DNA of 64,000 bases, taken from contig NZ_CP110012.1 of assembly GCF_025947365.1 (NCBI RefSeq), positions 4,092,001 to 4,156,000 of the forward strand. Reading direction: 5' to 3'. Source of the stretch: Flavobacterium sp. N502540. GTDB taxonomy: Bacteria; Bacteroidota; Bacteroidia; Flavobacteriales; Flavobacteriaceae. This document shows, piece after piece, positions 1-8,192 of this stretch. The notes under the pieces were generated by a model. The model ran no database searches. It had not been told where the DNA came from and worked only from the letters and a program-made list of their open reading frames with translations. A program made the position numbers and the translations under genes. Position 1 is the first letter of the stretch. Every line of letters begins with the position of its first letter.

Positions 1-161
1 GCATCTTCAGAATCTTTGACTAAGGGACGAGGGATGAATTTCATAGTTTCAGGATTCGAACGCAATTCGAAAACTTCATTAACATCATCATTTGTGATTC
101 TTCGTAAAAGCAAACGTTCTGTTTCGATTACGGGGAATGGAGTAAAATTAAATTCCAGCAT
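1..161 (-). CDS. GNAT family N-acetyltransferase (RimJ/RimL type), N-terminal part
   Basis: Partial gene running off the left edge. Read on the minus strand from the ATG at 161 it opens with MLEFNFTPFPVIETERLLLR, and an aspartate-rich stretch and a FIPRP segment follow. The T-E-R-L-L-L-R-R opening is the standard start of the RimJ/RimL branch of GNAT acetyltransferases, which acetylate protein N-termini or small amines using acetyl-CoA. Only about 53 residues are present, so the acetyl-CoA loop lies outside the window and the substrate cannot be inferred. It starts 11 bases after the stop of the epimerase-like gene, so the two are probably co-transcribed. Confidence 0.8.
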   Translation of the reverse strand, partial: MLEFNFTPFPVIETERLLLRRITNDDVNEVFELRSNPETMKFIPRPLVKDSED

Positions 162-172
162 TTTTTTGTAGA

Positions 173-1024
173 TTATAATATTGATATACTAAATTTTGAA
201 TTATAGGTTTGATCAGCTTCCAGAACTAAAATTCCTTCTTTTTCGAATAAATTTCCCGAATTTTCAGCGGTGTCAGAGTATCCAAGCCAAGGTTCGATAC
301 AAATAAAAGGAGCTTGTGGTTTTGTCCAGATTCCTAAACTTAGAAAATCTTCAAAATCAACTTTGACATAGGGTTCGGAGTTTTGAAGAAGTGTTAACGA
401 TTTTGATTTTAGAGTTTTAAAAATTAATGCATCGTTTTCGAATAATTGGTAGTCAAACGGAATTAAACCATTTTGGCCCTTCAGGATTTCTGTTTGATTA
501 GAAATTAAGTCATTTTCTAAAAGATAATATTCCAAAACTTCTTGTTTTTCAAATTGGAATGCATAATTTTCAAAAGCTTCAGGTAATGCGATCGCAGGGT
601 GAGCCCCGATTGAGAATGGCATTTTATTTTTACCTGTGTTGATTACTTTATACTCGATATTCAACGTTGTGTTTTCAATGCTGTAAATGAGTTGTAGTTC
701 AAATTCAAAAGGATATTTTTCTAATGTTTCGGTATTTGATTTTAAAGAGAAAATCGCTGTGTTGTCAGTTTTTTCGATTAATTGAAAGTTCATATCACGT
801 GCAAAACCATGTCTTGGTAATTGATACTCTTTTTCGTCTATTGTATAAGTATTGTTTTTAAGGGTACCTACAATAGGAAAAAGTACCGGAGAATGTTTGC
901 CCCAAAAGTTTGGATTACCTTCCCAAATGTATTCTTTGTTTTGATTGTCTTTTAATGAAAATAATTCTGCTCCGAAATGTTTTATTGAGACGCTTATCGC
1001 TGAATTGTAGATAGTTGTATTCAA
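173..1024 (-). CDS. Aldose 1-epimerase family protein (galactose mutarotase-like)
   Basis: A 283-residue protein with the galactose-mutarotase fold pattern: SPVLFPIVG near residue 46, the HGFAR motif near residue 72, an IGAHPAIALP segment near residue 140, and a C-terminal CIEPWLGYSD. The histidines in HGFAR and GAHP correspond to the sugar-binding or catalytic histidines of this superfamily. Members interconvert alpha and beta anomers of aldoses or bind sugar phosphates. This short LacX-like branch is seldom assigned a substrate, so I give no symbol. There is no signal peptide, so it should be cytoplasmic. It is upstream of the truncated GNAT gene. Confidence 0.85.
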   Translation of the reverse strand: MNTTIYNSAISVSIKHFGAELFSLKDNQNKEYIWEGNPNFWGKHSPVLFPIVGTLKNNTYTIDEKEYQLPRHGFARDMNFQLIEKTDNTAIFSLKSNTETLEKYPFEFELQLIYSIENTTLNIEYKVINTGKNKMPFSIGAHPAIALPEAFENYAFQFEKQEVLEYYLLENDLISNQTEILKGQNGLIPFDYQLFENDALIFKTLKSKSLTLLQNSEPYVKVDFEDFLSLGIWTKPQAPFICIEPWLGYSDTAENSGNLFEKEGILVLEADQTYNSKFSISIL

Positions 1025-1210
1025 AGTGTTTGAAATTGAAAAAGATTAGTGATAGACTGATGTAAATATATTTTATAAATTTTAGTTTTTTAGGAAAATA
1101 GCTTAAAATATTTTTTGCATAAAATTTTGCTAAAATTGGATTTACGTTTTATAATTTCTCTGTAAATAGCTTTTTTTTTCATTAATTTGCTACATAAACA
1201 GCTAAAAAAT

Positions 1211-3481
1211 ATGAAAAAACAATCCTCAAAAGCCTTATTGACTATGGCTTTGTTTGTTGGAGTTTCTTCTGTCTGGGCACAGCAAACACCTCCTGCAACA
1301 GTAGTAAATCCTGTTAACAATTACGATTATCACGATGCGTTTGGACCAAATTTTTATACTAAAAATGGAACACCAACGCGTTCTGCAAATGGTCAGCCGG
1401 GAGTTGAATATTGGCAAAACAGAGCCGATTATCAGATAACGGCAAAATTAAACGGAACTACGAATGAAATTATTGGTACAGATGAGATCACTTACACTAA
1501 TAATAGTCCCGATAAAATGTCATTTGTGTGGCTGAATTTAGATCAAAATCTATTTAAAAATGATTCACGAGGAAATGCGGTAGTGCCGCTTACAGGAAGT
1601 CGTAATGGGGCCCAAGGACAGGTTTTTGACGGAGGTAATAAAATTAAATCTGTAAAAGTAATTTCAGGAGGAAAGAAAAAGACTGAAATTGAAGCAAAAT
1701 ATGTAATTACAGATACCAGAATGCAGATATTTCTTCCGGAAACATTAGCATCAAAAGGAGGAGCTGTAAAAATTAAAATTGAGTTTTCGTTCATTGCGCC
1801 TTTTGAAGGATCAGACAGAATGGGAGTTTTAGAAACTAAAAATGGTAAAATTTTTACGATTGCACAGTGGTATCCACGTATGTGTGTGTACGATGATATA
1901 AAAGGATGGAATACTGCACCATATTTAGGTGCGTCAGAGTTTTACTTAGAATATGGAAATTTTGATGTAAAATTAACGGTACCTGCAAACCATTATGTTG
2001 TAGGATCAGGAGAGTTGATAAATGGTGCAGAAGTATTGCCTGCAGAACAGTTTAAACGCTATAAAGAAGCAGGTCAAAGTGATAAAACCGTTACAATTCG
2101 TTCTGCGGAAGAAGTTGCTGCAACAGCAAATTCAAAAGCAGCAGGAGAGAAAACGTGGCATTATCAAATAAAAAATGCTCGAGATTTTTCTTGGGCTTCC
2201 TCAGCAGCTTTTGTTTTAGATGGTGCGAAAATTAACCTGCCTAGTGGTAAAAAAGCATTGGCTTTATCAGCTTATCCGGTAGAAAGTGGCGGAAAAGAAG
2301 CTTACGGACGTTCAACTGAATATGTAAAAGCATCAATTGAGCATTATTCTAAACAATGGTTTGAATATCCTTATCCGGTAGCCACAAACGTTGCAGGTAA
2401 TGAGGGTGGAATGGAATATCCGGGAATTGTTTTTTGCAGTTGGGATTCAAAAGGGCAAGAATTATGGGGGGTAACCGATCATGAATTTGGACATATTTGG
2501 TTTCCTATGATTGTGGGCTCAAACGAAAGATTATTTGGCTGGATGGATGAAGGATTTAATACTTTTATTAACTCACTTAGTACGGCAGACTTTAATAAGG
2601 GAGAGTATAATGAAGCACCATCAGATTTGAATAAATTAGCAGAGTCTTTTACGAGACCAAATTTAGAGACCATAATGAGTTCGCCTGATAATATGAAGGA
2701 GGCCAATATTGGTACGTTGTGTTATTTTAAACCAAGTTCGGGTTTAATAATTTTAAGAGAACAAGTTTTAGGAAAAGAGCGTTTTGATCTTGCTTTTCGT
2801 ACTTACATAGAGCGTTGGGCTTATAAGCATCCTCAGCCGGATGATTTCTTCAGATCGATGGAAAATGTGGCGGGTGAAGATTTGAGTTGGTTCTGGAGAA
2901 GCTGGTTTGTAAACAACTGGCGTTTTGATCAGGGGATTAATTCGATTAAATACATAAAAAATGACCCGTCAAAAGGAGTTGCGATTACAGTTGAAAATTT
3001 CGATAAAATGCCTATGCCGGTTATTTTAGATGTGAAAACAAAAAGCGGGAAAGTTACAAGAGTGAAATTGCCTGTAGAAGTTTGGCAACGTAATAAGGTA
3101 TGGACTTTCAAACATAATTCTACTGAAGAGATAGAAAGTATAACACTTGATCCTGATCATGTTTTCCCTGATAATAATGTAGCCAATAATGTTTGGACAG
3201 GGGGAAACGGTAAAATAGAGAAAGACGTGGTTTTAGATGGCTATGTAGGAACGTATTCAACCTCAAGAGCACCTTTGAAAATCGACTTTTCAGAAAAAAA
3301 TAGTGCATTGACTGTTCAAATAACAAACTATCCTAAGTTTACGGTTAAGGCGGTAGAAAATGAAAAAGATGTCTTTCAATCAGCTGAAGCTGGATTAAAA
3401 TTTAAATTTAATGAAGCCAAAAGTGGTTTTGATATGATTATTTTAAGTAGCGGTGATTCGATACCGTTTACTAAAAATTAA
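1211..3481 (+). CDS. Secreted M1-family zinc metallopeptidase
   Basis: A 756-residue exported metallopeptidase. I place the start at the ATG at 1211 rather than an in-frame ATG eight codons upstream, because the signal peptide then begins directly ([10 protein letters not shown]) and ends at VWAQ. The zinc site is HEFGH at residues 424-428 with the third ligand Glu447, the HExxH-x18-E spacing of M1 aminopeptidases. A GGMEYPG segment before it matches the exopeptidase GxMEN region with a Tyr in place of Asn. The N-terminal half is the beta-rich M1 domain and about 150 C-terminal residues are unassigned. It probably trims peptides in the periplasm or at the surface. Confidence 0.9.
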   Translation: MKKQSSKALLTMALFVGVSSVWAQQTPPATVVNPVNNYDYHDAFGPNFYTKNGTPTRSANGQPGVEYWQNRADYQITAKLNGTTNEIIGTDEITYTNNSPDKMSFVWLNLDQNLFKNDSRGNAVVPLTGSRNGAQGQVFDGGNKIKSVKVISGGKKKTEIEAKYVITDTRMQIFLPETLASKGGAVKIKIEFSFIAPFEGSDRMGVLETKNGKIFTIAQWYPRMCVYDDIKGWNTAPYLGASEFYLEYGNFDVKLTVPANHYVVGSGELINGAEVLPAEQFKRYKEAGQSDKTVTIRSAEEVAATANSKAAGEKTWHYQIKNARDFSWASSAAFVLDGAKINLPSGKKALALSAYPVESGGKEAYGRSTEYVKASIEHYSKQWFEYPYPVATNVAGNEGGMEYPGIVFCSWDSKGQELWGVTDHEFGHIWFPMIVGSNERLFGWMDEGFNTFINSLSTADFNKGEYNEAPSDLNKLAESFTRPNLETIMSSPDNMKEANIGTLCYFKPSSGLIILREQVLGKERFDLAFRTYIERWAYKHPQPDDFFRSMENVAGEDLSWFWRSWFVNNWRFDQGINSIKYIKNDPSKGVAITVENFDKMPMPVILDVKTKSGKVTRVKLPVEVWQRNKVWTFKHNSTEEIESITLDPDHVFPDNNVANNVWTGGNGKIEKDVVLDGYVGTYSTSRAPLKIDFSEKNSALTVQITNYPKFTVKAVENEKDVFQSAEAGLKFKFNEAKSGFDMIILSSGDSIPFTKN

Positions 3482-3503
3482 AATATAAAAAGTTAATTTA
3501 TTA

Positions 3504-3540
3504 AAAGCCCGATAGTTATTTGTAGCTATCGGGTTTTTTA
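3504..3540 (+). terminator. Rho-independent terminator after the M1 peptidase
   Basis: A perfect 8-bp stem, CCCGATAG at 3508-3515 and CTATCGGG at 3526-3533, is followed by TTTTTT. It closes the peptidase transcript and separates it from the arginine promoter just downstream. Confidence 0.9.
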
Positions 3541-3591
3541 TGGACTAGTATTAACATTTTGTAAAAAAAATGTTAGAATTTTATTTTTTTG

Positions 3592-3621
3592 TTTTGTAAA
3601 TAAAAAAATAGTGTACTTTTG
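3592..3621 (+). promoter_or_regulatory. Bacteroidota-type promoter of the arginine cluster
   Basis: TTTTG at 3592-3596 and TACTTTTG at 3614-3621 fit the -33 (TTTG) and -7 (TAnnTTTG) elements, separated by 17 bases. The following GCAG-type initiation context is common in this phylum. The predicted transcript starts around 3624-3627, only a few bases before the leader ATG at 3628, so that ORF would be almost leaderless. Confidence 0.75.
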
Positions 3622-3627
3622 CAGTCG

Positions 3628-3714
3628 ATGAATAAAATAAGTTTACATATAACTTCTTTGTCACGGACAAACTCAGCTGTAACTTCTCCCGAAGTACGGA
3701 CGCTATCTCTATAG
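3628..3714 (+). CDS. Candidate 28-residue leader peptide of the arginine cluster
   Basis: An ATG lies within a few bases of the predicted transcript start and opens 28 codons ending in TAG at 3712-3714. The peptide begins MNKISLHITSLSRT and ends EVRTLSL. It has two arginine codons, both CGG, an uncommon choice in this AT-rich genome. Each sits in a parallel context: Thr-Ser, a few codons, then CGG-AC. It is rich in Ser, Thr and Leu and has no domain. Ribosome stalling at CGG when charged tRNA-Arg is scarce would give an attenuation signal for the arg genes downstream. This is inferred: there is no classical ribosome binding site and conservation was not tested. Confidence 0.5.
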   Translation: MNKISLHITSLSRTNSAVTSPEVRTLSL

Positions 3715-3754
3715 TGTTCACCGAGTTTTTCGCCGCGTATTTATTTCTATTCAT
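3628..3754 (+). promoter_or_regulatory. Structured 5' leader RNA upstream of the arg genes
   Basis: Pairings visible in the sequence: the 5' end ATGAATA/AAATAA (3628-3640) with TTATTT-C-TATTCAT (3741-3754), one bulged base; TTTGTC/GACAAA (3657-3662 with 3666-3671); ACTTC/GAAGT (3682-3686 with 3691-3695); ACGCTAT/ATAGTGT (3700-3706 with 3711-3717, one G-U); and AAACTC/GAGTTT (3669-3674 with 3723-3728), followed by TTTTT. The TTTGTC and AAACTC helices share bases and are mutually exclusive, as expected of a switch. The outer stem would cover the leader ATG. I do not recognise a known riboswitch class. Confidence 0.5.
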
Positions 3755-3776
3755 TTTTCATCTTGAAATCACATCA

Positions 3777-3793
3777 TTTGTCCATTGGACAAA
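3777..3793. repeat. 17-bp perfect palindrome in the arg leader region
   Basis: TTTGTCCA, one central T, TGGACAAA. The half-sites repeat the TTTGTC and GACAAA arms of the hairpin at 3657-3671, so the two places could pair alternatively in RNA or be two copies of a protein operator. The gap to the GNAT start at 3950 otherwise contains only AT-rich DNA with no convincing gene. Confidence 0.6.
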
Positions 3794-3949
3794 CATATCC
3801 TAAAAGTATATATTATTTTTTGAATTTTCTTAATCAAGTTTTTGATTTTGAGAATGTTACTTCTATTTTGCTTATTTTTATTGGATTGAATTCAGGATTT
3901 CAAACTAAACAATACGTTTTAATTTTTAACTCTAACTTCAACTATTGAA

Positions 3950-4591
3950 ATGAAAATCTCTATTGTTGTTACTCAGGAAGAACACTTCAAATTCGCACAG
4001 GAAATTTGCGATACAATAGAATCATCAGCCTTATTAAGAGGCACCGGGATTGCTAAAAGAACTCCTGAATATATTCAGAAAAAAATGTCAAATGGTGATG
4101 CGATGATTGCTCTGGCAGATGGAAAATTTGCAGGTTTTTGTTACATCGAAAGCTGGCAGCACGGAAAATTTGTAGCTCATTCGGGCTTAATCGTACATCC
4201 AGATTACAGAAGTTTAGGCTTGGCCAAAAAAATCAAGTCAAAAGTTTTCGATTATTCTTTAGAAAGATATCCTGAGGCTAAGATATTTGGTATTACAACA
4301 GGTTTGGCCGTAATGAAAATAAACTCTGATTTGGGATACAAACCAGTACCTTTTTCTGAGCTGACTACCGATCCAAGTTTTTGGGCAGGCTGTAAAACCT
4401 GTACCAATTACGAAATTTTAAAAAGCAAAGAAAATAAAATGTGTCTTTGTACGGGGATGTTGTATGATCCAAAAGACAAACAAAAAGATCCGCCAAAACA
4501 CCCATTTAACGTAGCTGTTTTAAGCAGATTGAAAAAAATCAAGCAAGCTTTGTTCCTGAATAAAACGTTGTTTTTCGGGTTCTTATCTTAA
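3950..4591 (+). CDS. GNAT acyltransferase, candidate N-acyl(succinyl)glutamate synthase
   Basis: A 213-residue GNAT protein, first structural gene of the arginine cluster. The acyl-CoA loop is visible as HPDYRSLGLAKKIKSK near residues 83-98 (R-x-x-G-x-A pattern). The C-terminal third has CKTC and, about 17 residues later, CLC, a possible metal site unusual in GNATs. No argA or argJ homologue is present in the cluster, so this gene probably supplies the first step, acylation of glutamate. From memory, a GNAT in the equivalent Bacteroides arg cluster was reported to be N-succinylglutamate synthase. Position supports that role here, but sequence alone cannot distinguish acetyl-CoA from succinyl-CoA. 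Confidence 0.7.
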   Translation: MKISIVVTQEEHFKFAQEICDTIESSALLRGTGIAKRTPEYIQKKMSNGDAMIALADGKFAGFCYIESWQHGKFVAHSGLIVHPDYRSLGLAKKIKSKVFDYSLERYPEAKIFGITTGLAVMKINSDLGYKPVPFSELTTDPSFWAGCKTCTNYEILKSKENKMCLCTGMLYDPKDKQKDPPKHPFNVAVLSRLKKIKQALFLNKTLFFGFLS

Positions 4592-4656
4592 AAATTAAAC
4601 AAAAAATAGAATCTCAAACGTGCTAAATACGAAAGTATTAGCTTAAATTATAAAAA

Positions 4657-5850
4657 ATGAAAAAAGTTGTATTAGCTTATAGTGGAGGATTAGATACCTC
4701 GTATTGTTTGAAATATTTAAAAAATGAAAAAGGATATGAAGTTCATACGGTTCTGGTAGATACTGGAGGATTTGATGAAGAAGAATTATCAGCTATCGAA
4801 AAGAGAGCATATGAGTTAGGAAGCGCACAACACGCAAACCTGACAATTGTAGACAAATATTATGACAAAGCTATAAAATATTTGATCTTCGGAAATGTAT
4901 TAAAAAACAATACGTATCCGTTATCAGTGAGCGCTGAACGTGTTTTTCAGGCAATTGAAGCGATCAAATATGCTAAAAAAGTTGGAGCAAGTGCCATTGC
5001 ACACGGAAGTACAGGTGCAGGAAATGATCAAATCCGTTTCGATTTAATTTTTCAGACTATTGCTCCTGAAATTGAAATCATTACTCCAATTAGAGATTTA
5101 AAACTTTCAAGACAAGAAGAAGTAGATTATTTGTCTAAGAATGGAGTGCATTATTCTTGGGAGAAAGCACAGTATTCAATCAATAAAGGGCTTTGGGGAA
5201 CTAGTGTGGGAGGTAAAGAAACCTTAACGTCAAGTGAACCTCTGCCAAGTGAAGCTTATCCTTCGCAATTACAAAAAGAAGGAGAAGAAAAAGTGACTTT
5301 GCATTTTGAGCAGGGAGAATTAGTAGCGTTAAACGGTAAAAAAGATGTTCCTGAAAAAAATATTGTCAAACTTGAAAAGCTGGCAAATGCTTATGCTATC
5401 GGGAGAGATATTCACGTAGGTGATACCATTATCGGGATTAAAGGAAGAGTTGGTTTTGAAGCTGCCGCGCCGTTAATTATCATCAAAGCTCACCATTTAC
5501 TGGAGAAACATACACTTGGTAAATGGCAGCAATACTGGAAAGAACAATTAGGAAACTGGTACGGAATGTTATTTCACGAAGGGCAGTTTTTAGATCCGGT
5601 AATGCGTAATATCGAAACCTTTTTGCAGGACACACAAAAAACTGTGAACGGAACCGTAACAGTTTCATTAAAACCATATCATTTTTCACTTGACGGAATT
5701 GAATCTAAAAATGATTTAATGAATACAGGTTTTGGTCAGTATGGAGAAATGAATAATGCATGGACATCCGACGATGCAAAAGGATTTATTAAGATTTTAG
5801 GTAATGCTCAAAACATATTTTCATCTGTAAACCATTTAGATCATGATTAA
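4657..5850 (+). CDS. argG: Argininosuccinate synthase
   Basis: A 397-residue enzyme joining citrulline and aspartate with ATP to give argininosuccinate. The N-terminal VLAYSGGLDTSYCL is the pyrophosphatase-type ATP loop, AHGSTGAGNDQIRF near residue 117 binds citrulline and aspartate, and PIRDLKLSRQEEVDYL follows near residue 149. Length matches the family. It lies 65 bases after the GNAT gene and its last 8 bases overlap the start of argC, so the two are translationally coupled. The order argG-argC-argD is a Bacteroidota arrangement in which a late step is encoded ahead of early ones. Confidence 0.97.
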   Translation: MKKVVLAYSGGLDTSYCLKYLKNEKGYEVHTVLVDTGGFDEEELSAIEKRAYELGSAQHANLTIVDKYYDKAIKYLIFGNVLKNNTYPLSVSAERVFQAIEAIKYAKKVGASAIAHGSTGAGNDQIRFDLIFQTIAPEIEIITPIRDLKLSRQEEVDYLSKNGVHYSWEKAQYSINKGLWGTSVGGKETLTSSEPLPSEAYPSQLQKEGEEKVTLHFEQGELVALNGKKDVPEKNIVKLEKLANAYAIGRDIHVGDTIIGIKGRVGFEAAAPLIIIKAHHLLEKHTLGKWQQYWKEQLGNWYGMLFHEGQFLDPVMRNIETFLQDTQKTVNGTVTVSLKPYHFSLDGIESKNDLMNTGFGQYGEMNNAWTSDDAKGFIKILGNAQNIFSSVNHLDHD

Positions 5851-6820
5851 TGTCGGAATAATTGGTGGCTCAGGCTATACAGCCGGAGAGCTCATCAGAA
5901 TCTTAATGTATCATCCCAAAGTAAACATTGATTTTGTTTACAGTACAACCAATTCGGGAAAACCGCTTTCTGTGGCACATCAGGATTTGATGGGAGATAT
6001 TGAAATGAATTTTACTGATGTGGTTAATCCGAATGTAAATGTGGTATTTCTATGTCTTGGTCACGGAAAATCTATTTCATTTTTGAAAGAGAATCAGTTT
6101 GCAAGCCACACGAAAATCATCGATCTGGGTAATGATTTCAGATTGAATAAAGATGCCCATTTTGAAGGAAAAGATTTTGTTTATGGTCTTCCGGAATTGA
6201 ATAAACCAGCGATCAAAAAGGCAAATTATATTGCAAACCCGGGTTGTTTTGCTACAGCGATCCAATTGGCTTTGCTGCCTTTAGCAAACAGTGATCTGTT
6301 GCTTAATGATGTACATATTAATGCAACAACCGGAAGTACCGGAGCCGGAGTGGGACTTTCAGAAACGTCTCATTTTAGCTGGAGAAACAACAATATGTCA
6401 CATTACAAAGCTTTCGAACACCAGCATTTGGGAGAAATTGGAGAAAGTTTGGTTCAGTTACAAGATGATTTTGAAAGTGAATTACTCTTTATTCCAAATA
6501 GAGGAGATTTTCCAAGAGGAATTTTTGCTACACTTTATACAATTTCCGATGAAAGTCTGGAACAGACGGTATCCAGATACGAAGAATTCTATAAAAATGA
6601 GCCTTTTGTAACCGTGACAACAACAAACATCAATATGAAACAAGTTGTTCAAACTAACAAATGTATCATTAGTTTAACAAAAAAAGGAAACCGGATATTG
6701 ATCACTTCAATTATTGACAATTTAACCAAAGGTGCTTCAGGACAAGCGATTCAAAACATGAATTTAATGTTTGGATTAGAAGAAACCACCGGTTTAAAAT
6801 TGAAACCAAGCGGATTTTAG
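5843..6820 (+). CDS. argC: N-acetyl (or N-succinyl)-gamma-glutamyl-phosphate reductase
   Basis: A 325-residue NADPH-dependent reductase converting N-acyl-glutamyl phosphate to the semialdehyde. The Rossmann start IIGGSGYTAGELIRIL is at residues 5-20, the catalytic cysteine is Cys135 in ANPGCFAT, and GLPEL precedes it. The C-terminal HYKAFEHQHLGEI contains the expected active-site histidines. The ATG overlaps the argG stop by 8 bases. The real acyl group may be succinyl, given the associated transcarbamylase. It is followed by a repeat-filled spacer before argD. Confidence 0.96.
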   Translation: MINVGIIGGSGYTAGELIRILMYHPKVNIDFVYSTTNSGKPLSVAHQDLMGDIEMNFTDVVNPNVNVVFLCLGHGKSISFLKENQFASHTKIIDLGNDFRLNKDAHFEGKDFVYGLPELNKPAIKKANYIANPGCFATAIQLALLPLANSDLLLNDVHINATTGSTGAGVGLSETSHFSWRNNNMSHYKAFEHQHLGEIGESLVQLQDDFESELLFIPNRGDFPRGIFATLYTISDESLEQTVSRYEEFYKNEPFVTVTTTNINMKQVVQTNKCIISLTKKGNRILITSIIDNLTKGASGQAIQNMNLMFGLEETTGLKLKPSGF

Positions 6821-6821
6821 G

Positions 6822-6965
6822 AAAAATTTGTTTCAAGTTTCAGGTTTTACGTTCTGTACGTAACTTGAGATTTGAAACTCAAATCAGGTTCAAGTTGAAG
6901 TTCCAAGTTTAACGTTTAACGAGCAACTTGTAACTTGAAACATGAAACAAAATAAACAAAAACAT
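6822..6965. repeat. Spacer of GTTTCAAG / CTTGAAAC words (argC-argD)
   Basis: The spacer contains gtttcaagtttcaggttt near 6831, then several acttga/caagtt words, and ends acttgaaacatgaaac. The left and right halves are roughly inverted and can fold back on each other. The same words fill the spacer before miaE (34060-34210). The ATG at 6942 is part of a repeat word, which is a reason to start argD at 6966. Confidence 0.7.
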
Positions 6966-8105
6966 ATGAACTTATTCAACGTTTACCCATTATACGATAT
7001 CACTCCGGTTAAAGCTATAGATTGTACAATTGTAGATGACAAAGGAGTAGAATACTTAGATTTATACAGCGGACATGGTGTAATTTCGATTGGCCATACA
7101 CAACCGGATTACGTAACCAAATTAAAGAACCAGTTGGATCATTTAGGATTTTATTCCAACGCGATTCAGAATCCATTACAGGTAGAGCTGGCTCAGAAAT
7201 TAGGAAAGCTGTCAGGATTGGAAGAGTATGAGTTGTTTTTGTGTAGTTCAGGTGCTGAAGCCAACGAAAATGCTTTAAAATTAGCCTCTTTTCATAACGG
7301 AAAATCAAGAGTTGTAGCTTTTGATAATTCTTTTCACGGAAGAACCTCTGCAGCAGTTGCTGTTACCGATAATAAAAAAATTGTTGCCCCAATAAATGCG
7401 CAACAGAAAGTTACTTTTTTACCCTTAAATCAAATCGAATTAGTTGAAGCAGAACTTGCAAAAGGTGATGTTACAGCAGTAATTATTGAAGGAATTCAAG
7501 GAGTAGGAGGTTTAGACGAGGGAACAACCGAATTTTTTCAGGCTCTGGAAAAAGCCTGTAAAAAGCACGATGTGGTTTTGATTTTAGACGAAGTACAGTC
7601 AGGATACGGAAGAAGCGGAAAATTCTTTGCCTTCCAACATCACGGAATCAATGCTGATATTATTTCGGTTGCTAAAGGAATGGGGAATGGTTTTCCGGTT
7701 GGAGCTATTTTAATCTCTCCAAAATTTGAAGCAAGTTTCGGATTGTTGGGAACCACTTTTGGAGGTAGTCATTTATCATGTGCTGCCGGAATTGCAGTGC
7801 TGGATGTAATTGAAAAATTGGATTTACAGAAGAATGTAAACGAAGTTTCGGCTTATTTCTTAGAAAAAATTAAAGAAGTTGAAGGAATTAAAAAAGTAAA
7901 AGGGAAAGGTTTGATGCTTGGAGTGGAGTTTGATTTTGATGTAGCAGCTTTAAGGAAAAAACTAATCATCGAAAAACATATTTTCACGGGAAGTGCCAAC
8001 AATAAAAATCTGTTGAGAATTCTTCCTCCATTAACAGTGAAGAAATCAGATATTGATACTTTCATTGCAGCTTTAAAAGAAAGTCTGGAAGAACTTAAAA
8101 ATTAA
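6966..8105 (+). CDS. argD: Acylornithine aminotransferase (class-III PLP enzyme)
   Basis: A 379-residue class-III aminotransferase converting N-acyl-glutamate semialdehyde to N-acylornithine. LFLCSSGAEANENALKLA binds the cofactor phosphate, FDNSFHGRT follows, LDEVQSGYGRSGKFF carries the Asp that contacts PLP, and the Schiff-base lysine is Lys237 in ISVAKGMGNGFP. I chose the ATG at 6966 because the ATG eight codons upstream is part of a dispersed repeat word and adds a poorly conserved tail. It follows argC directly and precedes proA, so the product could be N-acetyl- or N-succinylornithine. Confidence 0.94.
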   Translation: MNLFNVYPLYDITPVKAIDCTIVDDKGVEYLDLYSGHGVISIGHTQPDYVTKLKNQLDHLGFYSNAIQNPLQVELAQKLGKLSGLEEYELFLCSSGAEANENALKLASFHNGKSRVVAFDNSFHGRTSAAVAVTDNKKIVAPINAQQKVTFLPLNQIELVEAELAKGDVTAVIIEGIQGVGGLDEGTTEFFQALEKACKKHDVVLILDEVQSGYGRSGKFFAFQHHGINADIISVAKGMGNGFPVGAILISPKFEASFGLLGTTFGGSHLSCAAGIAVLDVIEKLDLQKNVNEVSAYFLEKIKEVEGIKKVKGKGLMLGVEFDFDVAALRKKLIIEKHIFTGSANNKNLLRILPPLTVKKSDIDTFIAALKESLEELKN

Positions 8106-8121
8106 AGTTTACCCATATACT

Positions 8122-8169
8122 GTTAATTCGTTTAATCGTTTATTTGGTTAATCGATTAAACGAATTAAC
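8122..8169. repeat. 17-bp perfect inverted repeat between argD and proA
   Basis: GTTAATTCGTTTAATCG at 8122-8138 is repeated inverted at 8153-8169 with a 14-base loop. The stem is AT-rich and lacks a downstream T-run, so it is more likely an RNA-stabilising or processing hairpin, or a binding site, than a terminator. proA starts 23 bases later. Confidence 0.8.
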
Positions 8170-8192
8170 AACTAACCAATTAAACCAAAAAA

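Noticed and set aside
1090..1320. 76-codon minus-strand ORF at the start of the M1 peptidase gene
   Set aside because: It overlaps the peptidase signal-peptide codons antisense and has a low-complexity product; a shadow of the real gene.
3657..3728. Match to a known riboswitch class (TPP, SAM, purine, guanidine, ZTP, PreQ1)
   Set aside because: None of their conserved cores (for example CTGAGA, GGGACGA or ACGR tetraloops) is present, so I describe only the folds seen.
3763..3948. 61-codon ORF between the arg leader and the GNAT gene
   Set aside because: It needs a TTG start, is composed mainly of Phe/Ile/Asn/Leu codons expected of AT-rich DNA, and overlaps the 3777 palindrome. No domain or ribosome binding site is seen.
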